This document shows positions 1 to 4,526 of a stretch of 6,175 nucleotides of DNA, one piece after another. The DNA comes from Lachnospiraceae bacterium (GTDB lineage: Bacteria > Bacillota > Clostridia > Lachnospirales > Lachnospiraceae). A model generated the notes under the pieces. That model saw only the letters and a list, made by a program, of their open reading frames with translations, searched no databases and was not told where the DNA came from. The translations under genes were made by a program, and so were the position numbers. Each line of letters opens with the position of its first letter. Positions within the stretch are counted from its first letter, which is position 1. The stretch is taken from the NCBI GenBank assembly GCA_029068665.1, contig JAIECC010000325.1, positions 1-6,175 on the forward strand, read 5' to 3'.

Positions 1-105
1 ATTGTAAGGTGCCTGCCATCAAAGTTAATTTCAATAATAAATCAAATTCATTAATCCATATGGCACGGTAGAATATAGCTTTTCTTAAAATGTAAATATA
101 TATGG

Positions 106-921
106 TTATACCTTTTGTATTTTATAGCAGCTGATTTTGGGGGCTTCAAAGTCCAGCAAAGGGATTTTTGTCAAAGCACCGTTTTCCAGGTATGGTTTTG
201 CAAGGCTTTCCGGCAGGAAGCTGATGCCGCCGATATCCAGAAGATACGGAATCAGCTTTGTGCTGTTATCGATTTCCAGCCGGAATAAAAAGTGAGGCGG
301 AAATAATTCACGAATGAAGCTTCCCACTTCCTGCAGAGCAAAATTGCAGAATAAGTAATCGGAGTGGATGAGATCCGATTTGTAAATGCCATTTTGATAC
401 TGGTTTTGTCCGGTTCCGGTTACAAGAATCAATTCGTCGATGGCAAAAACCTCACAAAAGATTCCTTTTTTCCTCAAAGGAGTATAGCAGTATACCTGAT
501 CCATAATGCCATCCTGTAATGCACAAAGTAAATCCTGGGAGTGCCCAATTGTGATTTTTAAAGCATGCCGTGGATGCTCCTTCAGCCATTCTTTTATTTG
601 CGGGTATAGGTAGCATTCGTAAATGGTGTTGGTAGTGCCGATGTGTGTGGTGTGGGAAAAGTTCCGGATAGAATTCATTTCCTGAAACGCTGTTTGCTCC
701 AGTTCCAGTATCCGCCTGGCATATTGCTCAAAGGACAAGCCTTCCGGAGTCAGTGTGACACTTCGTTTGCTGCGTACAAAAAGCGGAGTGCCAAGTTCTG
801 CTTCCAGGTCGGCAATGCGATTGGTTACTGTTGACTGGGCAACGTATAGCTGTTCTGCGGTCTGTGTAAAATTCTTTAATTTTGCCAGTAATAAAAAGGT
901 CTTTAAGGTCTGGGTATCCAT
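106..921 (-). CDS. LysR-family transcriptional regulator
   Basis: This 271-residue protein has the LysR layout: an N-terminal winged helix-turn-helix (about residues 1-60, recognition region near AQSTVTNRIADLE, then LGTPLFVR and LTPEG) and a C-terminal ligand-binding domain (about 90-271). It is somewhat shorter than the usual 290-310 residues, with the C-terminus ending soon after the last recognisable strand. Such proteins are cytoplasmic DNA-binding regulators that respond to a small ligand, often controlling themselves and a divergent gene. An AAGGAG sits 4 bases before the ATG, supporting this start. The gene is divergent from the acetyltransferase at 1073, and a T-N11-A dyad lies between them, so that gene is the likeliest target (inference). 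The ligand cannot be read from the sequence. Family assignment is secure; the specific role is unknown. Confidence 0.93.
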   Translation of the reverse strand: MDTQTLKTFLLLAKLKNFTQTAEQLYVAQSTVTNRIADLEAELGTPLFVRSKRSVTLTPEGLSFEQYARRILELEQTAFQEMNSIRNFSHTTHIGTTNTIYECYLYPQIKEWLKEHPRHALKITIGHSQDLLCALQDGIMDQVYCYTPLRKKGIFCEVFAIDELILVTGTGQNQYQNGIYKSDLIHSDYLFCNFALQEVGSFIRELFPPHFLFRLEIDNSTKLIPYLLDIGGISFLPESLAKPYLENGALTKIPLLDFEAPKISCYKIQKV

Positions 922-971
922 AGTGCTCCTTATGATTCGAAAATTGAATAATAGTAATTAAAATAATCTAT

Positions 972-1001
972 TTCACAAATATAATAACATGTTGTTACAA
1001 T
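972..1001 (+). promoter_or_regulatory. Predicted sigma-A promoter of the GNAT gene
   Basis: TTCACA (5 of 6 to the -35 consensus) is followed after 18 bp by TACAAT (5 of 6 to the -10 consensus), preceded by TGT, which makes an extended -10. Transcription would start near 1008, leaving a leader of about 65 bases before the GNAT start. The LysR-like dyad lies within the spacer and touches the -10, so a bound regulator could directly affect polymerase. Confidence 0.55.
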
Positions 1002-1009
1002 GAGGACAA
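981..1009 (-). promoter_or_regulatory. Possible promoter of the lysR-type gene
   Basis: Read on the minus strand, TTGTCC (4 of 6 to the -35 consensus) is followed after 17 bp by TATTAT (5 of 6 to the -10 consensus). It overlaps the divergent GNAT promoter and the T-N11-A dyad, an arrangement usual for autoregulated LysR genes. The weak -35 makes this tentative. Confidence 0.35.
985..997. promoter_or_regulatory. Putative LysR-type binding site (T-N11-A dyad)
   Basis: The 13-bp sequence TAACATGTTGTTA has perfect 5-bp arms (TAACA and TGTTA) around a 3-bp centre and fits the T-N11-A rule for LysR-family operators. It lies between the divergent lysR-type and GNAT genes and overlaps both predicted promoters. 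Assignment to the adjacent regulator is inferred from position. Confidence 0.55.
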
Positions 1010-1072
1010 CAAAAGATCTTTTGAATATTCGATTTTAAATAGTAAGGATGTGAGGATATGGAGGAAAAGGAT

Positions 1073-2035
1073 ATGGAAGTAAGTAAAGATAAGTCTTTTT
1101 CGGCTTTTGATTACGAAGAAGTAAGCTGGAATCATGAGGATTTTTTCCTTTTGTGCAGGGAATTAGATACTTATTTGGACCGGGCGATTGGAGGAGCAGA
1201 GAAGCGGGAAAAGTATCAGGGATTCAACCATTTAGATACTATGGATTATGTATTGATTGCCTATGAAAATCATATTCCCGTAGGCTGTGGTGCGTTACGG
1301 GAATATACCTATGAACGGTCAACAGCGGCATGGGAAGGGGAAAGTTTGAAACAATCGGGTAATGGGGCTATAAATAGAGATAAGAGCATAGAGTTAAAAC
1401 GAGTATATGTTCGACCGGAATATCGAACCCAGGGGGTAGGAACCGGAATACTTCAACGATTAATGAGATATGCAAGAGAAAAGGGTTATCGGGAGATTTT
1501 GCTGGAAACCGGAGAATTTCTAAAAGAATCCTGCCGGCTCTATACCCGTTTTGGATTTGAACGGATAGCAAATTATGGGGCATATGCCAATATGGAAGAA
1601 TCCCTTTGTATGGGAAAGAAGCTTAGTGAAATCCATTATTCCATGGAGAGAAGCTTCTCAGTAAAGGATATTGAGGATTTGTATGAGTCTGTAGGCTGGC
1701 TGTCAGCCCGCTATGGGGAACGGCTGGTTCAGGCTTTTCAAAAGGCAGGGACGGTAATCAGTGCATGGGAAGGGAAGCAATTGGTTGGATTGATTGAAGT
1801 CCTTGATGATGGAGAACTGACGGCATATATTCATTATCTGCTGGTGAGACCGGAATACCAAAGGCAGGGTATTGGGGAAGGGCTGCTGGAGCTCATAAAA
1901 GAGCGGTATAAAAATTATCTGTACCTGATTGTCATTAGTGAAGAAAAGAAGAACGTAAGATTCTATGAGAAATGTGGGTTTACCAGTGTGAATCAGGCAA
2001 CACCTTTACAAATATTAAAGTGTCAGGAGAGTTAA
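1073..2035 (+). CDS. Tandem GNAT-family N-acetyltransferase
   Basis: The protein carries two complete GNAT folds in one chain, about 320 residues against 140-170 for a single-domain enzyme. Domain 1 (about residues 20-180) has the acetyl-CoA pyrophosphate-binding motif RTQGVGTG at 118-125, followed by a typical SCRLYTRFGFE ending. Domain 2 (about 195-320) has QRQGIGEG at 263-270 and the ending NVRFYEKCGF. GNAT enzymes transfer acetyl groups from acetyl-CoA to amines; the substrate is not predictable here. I prefer the ATG at 1073 because GGAGG lies 8 bases upstream. The in-frame ATG at 1058 (5 residues longer) has a weaker AAGGA about 9 bases upstream and remains possible. The gene appears monocistronic and is divergent from a LysR-type regulator that probably controls it. 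Family assignment is firm; start and substrate are less sure. Confidence 0.9.
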   Translation: MEVSKDKSFSAFDYEEVSWNHEDFFLLCRELDTYLDRAIGGAEKREKYQGFNHLDTMDYVLIAYENHIPVGCGALREYTYERSTAAWEGESLKQSGNGAINRDKSIELKRVYVRPEYRTQGVGTGILQRLMRYAREKGYREILLETGEFLKESCRLYTRFGFERIANYGAYANMEESLCMGKKLSEIHYSMERSFSVKDIEDLYESVGWLSARYGERLVQAFQKAGTVISAWEGKQLVGLIEVLDDGELTAYIHYLLVRPEYQRQGIGEGLLELIKERYKNYLYLIVISEEKKNVRFYEKCGFTSVNQATPLQILKCQES

Positions 2036-2075
2036 GTGTTTGCATATAATAAGGTATGCCATAAGGTTTTATTGC

Positions 2076-2096
2076 CATTATATTACAAATATAATG
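2076..2096. promoter_or_regulatory. 21-bp perfect dyad, putative operator
   Basis: CATTATATT and AATATAATG form perfect 9-bp arms around a central ACA. The right arm overlaps the -35 of the promoter at 2094-2122, which suggests a repressor site. Its binding protein is unknown; candidates in the window are the XRE-type protein at 4123 and the LysR-type protein. As RNA, the dyad would end the GNAT transcript in an AT-only hairpin, but no T-run follows, so a terminator role is unlikely. Confidence 0.45.
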
Positions 2097-2122
2097 ACAA
2101 ATCCGGCGGATGGTGTTATACT
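2094..2122 (+). promoter_or_regulatory. Strong predicted sigma-A promoter with extended -10
   Basis: ATGACA (5 of 6 to the -35 consensus), a spacer of exactly 17 bp, and TATACT (5 of 6 to the -10 consensus) preceded by TGT. Transcription should start near 2129. This is the best promoter upstream of the tRNA-rtcB region. No convincing promoter is visible between the terminator at 2329 and the tRNA at 2465, so tRNA-Ile and rtcB may depend on readthrough from here. Confidence 0.65.
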
Positions 2123-2172
2123 CGCCCTATAAGAAGAACTATGGACACAGGATGTCCGGAAAGGAAATGACG

Positions 2173-2298
2173 ATGAGAAAGACATTAAACATATCATTTG
2201 AAAATCTATATCCTCAAAGTTATCAGGCACTGAATAAAGAACAGGGTCTAATTGTCATATCGTCATATAGGGAAGCAGAACACAGAAAACGAAGTTGA
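2173..2298 (+). CDS. Small hypothetical ORF / possible leader peptide
   Basis: A 41-codon reading frame lies between the strong promoter at 2094-2122 and an intrinsic terminator that starts 30 bases after its stop. The frame is open from 2110, but that ATG lies inside the promoter, so the usable starts are 2167 or 2173; AAAGG sits about 8 bases before 2173. I recognise no domain. The peptide is polar, with a basic tail. It contains three Tyr codons (all UAU) and three Ile codons, two of them AUA, and several other codons that are often rare in bacteria (CUA, AGA, AGG, CGA). That composition is suggestive because the flanking tRNA genes decode AUA and Tyr. It may be a leader peptide, a small protein, or simply a spurious frame within a short terminated RNA. 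A hairpin, GGACA-loop-TGTCC at 2143-2157, lies just upstream. Confidence 0.35.
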   Translation: MRKTLNISFENLYPQSYQALNKEQGLIVISSYREAEHRKRS

Positions 2299-2328
2299 TG
2301 GTCTATACATGGAATAGATTTATTTTTG

Positions 2329-2359
2329 AACCGCTTGCCTTATATGGCAGGCGGTTTTT
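2329..2359 (+). terminator. Intrinsic terminator upstream of tRNA-Ile
   Basis: AACCGCTTGCC at 2329-2339 pairs with GGCAGGCGGTT at 2346-2356 through one T-G wobble, giving an 11-bp stem with a 6-base loop, followed by a run of five T. It would end the transcript begun near 2129. Because tRNA-Ile and rtcB lie beyond it without an evident promoter of their own, it may act as a partial terminator or attenuator (inference). Confidence 0.8.
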
Positions 2360-2464
2360 GTGTTGCCACATATGGTAACGACTGAGACTGATGATGCGAA
2401 GAAAGGGAAAGAAAATGGTTATAAATTTCAAACGAATACGGAGTGCCGCCATTAATTATGATAA

Positions 2465-2537
2465 GGGGCGGTAGCTCAGTGGTGAGAGCGGCGGTCTTAT
2501 AAACCGTGTGTCGAGGGTTCGATTCCCGCTCGCCCTA
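2465..2537 (+). tRNA. tRNA-Ile with anticodon UAU (reads AUA), atypical
   Basis: A 73-base cloverleaf can be drawn. The acceptor is GGGGCGG with TCGCCCT, including G-T wobbles at pairs 1-72 and 7-66. The D arm is GCTC/GAGC with loop AGTGGTGA. The anticodon stem is GCGGT/ACCGT around loop CTTATAA, with TAT at 2498-2500. The variable loop has 5 bases, and the T loop is TTCGATT. The T stem GAGGG/CCCGC contains one A-G mismatch. The discriminator is A, and CCA is not encoded (TTG follows). Most bacteria read AUA with a CAU tRNA modified to lysidine by TilS, so a UAU isoleucine tRNA is uncommon. The mismatch, the wobble at the first pair and the absence of CCA suggest an accessory or degenerate tRNA, or a tRNA-like RNA, rather than a housekeeping gene. 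It lies 78 bases upstream of rtcB on the same strand. Confidence 0.8.
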
Positions 2538-2615
2538 TTGGTTTTATAGCGAATGAGCCGGAAATACATTCGGCGTAGAAGTATAACAAAGAGGTTTAAG
2601 AGTAGGAGAAAAGAA

Positions 2616-3815
2616 ATGTTAGAGATTAAGGGAAAAATGAATACAGCAATCTGCTATGCAAAAGTCATAGAGGAAGAGGCCATTGAACAGATAAAGAGAA
2701 TGTGTGATTACGAATTTACTGAGGGCAGCAGCATTCGTATCATGCCGGATGTCCATGCAGGAAAGGGCTGCACTATTGGAACTACCATGACGATTGTAGA
2801 TAAAGCAGTACCGAATATTGTAGGTGTGGATATTGGCTGTGGCATGTATACAGTAAATCTGGGCAAGGAACCAATCAATTTGGAAAAGTTGGATGAAGCC
2901 GCCCATTATGTGCCATCCGGAATGCAGGTATGGGAAGGAAGACAGGAGCGGTTTGATCTGACCCGGTTACGCTGTTATCGGAATCTGAAGGATACGAAGC
3001 GATTAGAGCGAAGCCTGGGAACCCTGGGTGGCGGCAATCATTTTATCGAGGTGGACCGGGCAGAGGATGGCACTCATTATCTGGTCATCCATACCGGCAG
3101 CCGGAATCTTGGAAAGCAGGTTGCGGAGTGGTATCAGAGATTGGCAATTGACCTGCATCAGGGAAAAGAAGAGTATTTTGCAAAACGGGATGCCCTGATT
3201 GCAGAATATAAGGCGGCCGGAAGACGCAGCGAAATTCAGAAGGCATTAAAGGAGATTGCATGGGAGAATCGGAATTTATTAATTCCCGAGGATTTATGCT
3301 ATCTGTATGGAACCTATCTGGAGGACTATCTGGCAGATGTAGTAATCTGTCAGGAATTTGCCAGAAGAAATCGGGAGTTAATCGCAGAGGTATTGATAAA
3401 GCGTGCCGGTCTGCATCCCGGTGAAGCCTTCCATACCATCCATAATTATATCAATACGGATGAAATGATTCTGCGTAAAGGAGCCATCGCCGCACACGAA
3501 GGCGAGAAGGTTCTCATTCCGATTAACATGCGGGATGGAAGTGTATTGGCAATGGGAAAGGGAAATAAAGACTGGAACTACTCCGCACCTCATGGTGCCG
3601 GACGGATTATGTCCAGAACAAAAGCAAAAGAGACACTTTCTATGGAACAGTACCAGAAAGAAATGAACGGAATCTATACCACTTCCGTCAATGAAGAAAC
3701 ATTAGATGAGGCTCCAATGGCCTATAAATCATTGGACGATATTATCGATGTAATACGGGATTCCGTAACCATCATCGACATCATGAAACCAATTTATAAC
3801 TTTAAGGCAAACTGA
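2616..3815 (+). CDS. rtcB: RNA-splicing ligase RtcB (3'-5' tRNA ligase)
   Basis: RtcB joins RNA 3'-phosphate or 2',3'-cyclic phosphate ends to 5'-OH ends using GTP and Mn2+, through a guanylylated histidine. The 399-residue product has the family's metal and catalytic positions: VDIGCG (Asp72, Cys75), GGGNHFIE (Asn141, His142), IHTGSRNLG (His159), HNYIN (His276) and the guanylylation motif HGAGR (His326). It also has the conserved PDVHAGKGCTIG stretch near the N-terminus. All are intact, so the enzyme should be active. AGGAG lies 7 bases before the ATG at 2616. The frame is open from an ATG at 2553, but that lies in a leader hairpin (2550-2572), has no ribosome site and would add a non-family basic extension. 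No archease, rtcA, rtcR or Ro (rsr) gene is in the window. Instead, the gene is flanked by tRNA-Ile(UAU) upstream and by structured repeats, an XRE-type gene and tRNA-Tyr downstream, which points to tRNA repair (inference). Confidence 0.97.
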   Translation: MLEIKGKMNTAICYAKVIEEEAIEQIKRMCDYEFTEGSSIRIMPDVHAGKGCTIGTTMTIVDKAVPNIVGVDIGCGMYTVNLGKEPINLEKLDEAAHYVPSGMQVWEGRQERFDLTRLRCYRNLKDTKRLERSLGTLGGGNHFIEVDRAEDGTHYLVIHTGSRNLGKQVAEWYQRLAIDLHQGKEEYFAKRDALIAEYKAAGRRSEIQKALKEIAWENRNLLIPEDLCYLYGTYLEDYLADVVICQEFARRNRELIAEVLIKRAGLHPGEAFHTIHNYINTDEMILRKGAIAAHEGEKVLIPINMRDGSVLAMGKGNKDWNYSAPHGAGRIMSRTKAKETLSMEQYQKEMNGIYTTSVNEETLDEAPMAYKSLDDIIDVIRDSVTIIDIMKPIYNFKAN

Positions 3816-3939
3816 GCCTTGCCATCTAGCGTATAAGTCAAGGGTGCAAGTTTACTTGCAAACACTTGACTTAGATGCTAGATGATAGGGCGAAGCCCGA
3901 AAATCGAGCCGAGCAAGGCGAGGCGAGATTGGCAAGGCT
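3815..3939 (+). repeat. Structured intergenic repeat, copy 1
   Basis: Starting at the rtcB stop codon, this element folds as a compact three-way design. An outer 10-bp stem (AGCCTTGCCA 3815-3824 with TGGCAAGGCT 3930-3939) encloses three hairpins: a long imperfect one (3824-3883, arms ATCTAGC and GCTAGAT, AAGTCAA and TTGACTT); a short GGGC-GAA-GCCC (3888-3898); and a hairpin at 3902-3930. The last has Watson-Crick segments AATC/GATT, GCC/GGC and GC/GC separated by two tandem G-A/A-G mismatch pairs. The core at 3882-3938 recurs at 4017-4073. No T-run follows, so it is not a standard terminator. It could be a noncoding RNA domain, an mRNA processing or stability element, or a REP-like mobile palindrome. 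I do not recognise it as a named RNA family. Confidence 0.7.
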
Positions 3940-3957
3940 GAGAAAATATAACCTGAA

Positions 3958-4073
3958 ATGGACTTCAAGCATTTATGGTAGGAGCTTGCTCATAACCACT
4001 GATATTTGAAGAACATATGATAGGGCGAAGCCCGAAAATCGAGGCGAGCAAGGCGAGCCGAGATTGGCAAGGC
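3958..4073 (+). repeat. Structured intergenic repeat, copy 2
   Basis: The 57-base core at 4017-4073 matches copy 1 at 55 of 57 positions, 135 bases downstream. The two differences (4044 C to G, 4058 G to C) fall on opposite sides of the same predicted base pair, so pairing is kept. Upstream, 3958-4016 forms another long imperfect hairpin (arms CTTCAA and TTGAAG, TGGT and ACCA, GAGC and GCTC). It is nearly the same length as that of copy 1 but of unrelated sequence. Copy 2 lacks its own 5' outer strand; its TGGCAAGGC (4065-4073) could instead pair with 3816-3824 of copy 1. The element ends about 50 bases before the HTH gene and probably lies in the rtcB-HTH transcript. Confidence 0.7.
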
Positions 4074-4122
4074 GGGAACGGGATATTTAACATGTTTGCC
4101 TTAGGAACAGGAGGAAAATAAA

Positions 4123-4377
4123 ATGTGTAATATCCCAACCATCGACATGGTTAAGACCGGAGAAAATATTAAGGCATTACGGTTACAGTGTGGCCTGACT
4201 GTTAAGGATATTCAGGATATCTTTGGATTTGTCACCCCACAGGCTATCTACAAGTGGCAGCAGGGTGTGGCTTTGCCATCCTTAGATAATCTGGTAGTGT
4301 TAGCATCTATTTTTCAGGTATCCATGGAGGAGATTTTAGTCATTGCAGAAAACCAAAATGTAAAAATCGGTGCATAA
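4123..4377 (+). CDS. Small XRE-family helix-turn-helix protein
   Basis: This 84-residue protein is almost entirely an HTH_3/XRE DNA-binding domain: first helix GENIKALRLQCG (13-24), helix 2 LTVKDIQDIFG (25-35), recognition helix TPQAIYKWQQG (38-48), and closing helices LPSLDNLVVLASIF and SMEEIL (51-72). There is no ligand or catalytic domain. AGGAGG lies 8 bases before the ATG, a strong ribosome site. No good promoter is seen in the 307 bases between rtcB and this gene, which hold the two structured repeats, so it is probably cotranscribed with rtcB. The tRNA-Tyr gene starts only 14 bases after its stop and may be processed from the same transcript. By position, it may regulate the rtcB region, possibly through the 2076-2096 dyad (inference). 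Other possible roles are a toxin-antitoxin style antitoxin or a phage-type repressor, but no partner toxin is present. Confidence 0.9.
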   Translation: MCNIPTIDMVKTGENIKALRLQCGLTVKDIQDIFGFVTPQAIYKWQQGVALPSLDNLVVLASIFQVSMEEILVIAENQNVKIGA

Positions 4378-4391
4378 ACCAGAGCCATTTC

Positions 4392-4475
4392 GGATGGGTA
4401 TGCCTAGCGGCGAGGGCAGGGGACTGTAAATCCCTAACATAAGAAACACCGCAGGTTCGAGTCCTGCCCCATCCA
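4392..4475 (+). tRNA. tRNA-Tyr (anticodon GUA), atypical class II
   Basis: The acceptor stem GGATGGG/CCCATCC is perfect, as is the T arm GCAGG-TTCGAGT-CCTGC. The anticodon arm is GGGGA/TCCCT around CTGTAAA, giving GTA at 4426-4428. The discriminator A73 and first pair G-C fit bacterial tRNA-Tyr. Two features are odd. The D stem can pair over five bases (TGCCT with GGGCA), leaving no spacer base before the anticodon stem. The 15-base variable region (4436-4450) contains a single G and cannot form the hairpin usual in bacterial tRNA-Tyr. CCA is not encoded (TGA follows). It lies in the same orientation just behind the HTH gene. It could be functional, an accessory isoacceptor, or a tRNA mimic. 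Confidence 0.82.
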
Positions 4476-4526
4476 TGATTTTTGAAAAATGAATATAAAA
4501 GGTTCTTGAAATCAGTCAGACCGGAT

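Noticed and set aside
2110..2166. Start of the small ORF at 2110
   Set aside because: That ATG lies between the -35 and -10 of the predicted promoter, upstream of the expected transcription start, so it would not be in the mRNA.
2457..2462. TATGAT as a -10 element for tRNA-Ile
   Set aside because: It ends only 2 bases before the mature tRNA, too close for a start upstream of the tRNA, and no -35 element is found 17 bp upstream.
2465..2537. Intron within the tRNA anticodon loop (also examined at 4424-4430)
   Set aside because: Both anticodon loops are exactly 7 bases with intact 5-bp stems, leaving no room for an intron.
2553..2615. Upstream extension of rtcB from the ATG at 2553
   Set aside because: It lies in a leader hairpin (CGAATG with CATTCG, 2550-2572), has no ribosome site, encodes a highly basic stretch unlike RtcB N-termini, and the ATG at 2616 has a well-placed AGGAG.
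3824..3883. rho-independent terminator after rtcB
   Set aside because: The hairpin is long, but no T-run follows it or the next two hairpins, and the downstream HTH gene has no evident promoter.
3882..4073. CRISPR array
   Set aside because: There are only two repeat copies, the repeat is 57 bases with complex internal structure, the single intervening segment is itself a hairpin, and no cas genes are near.
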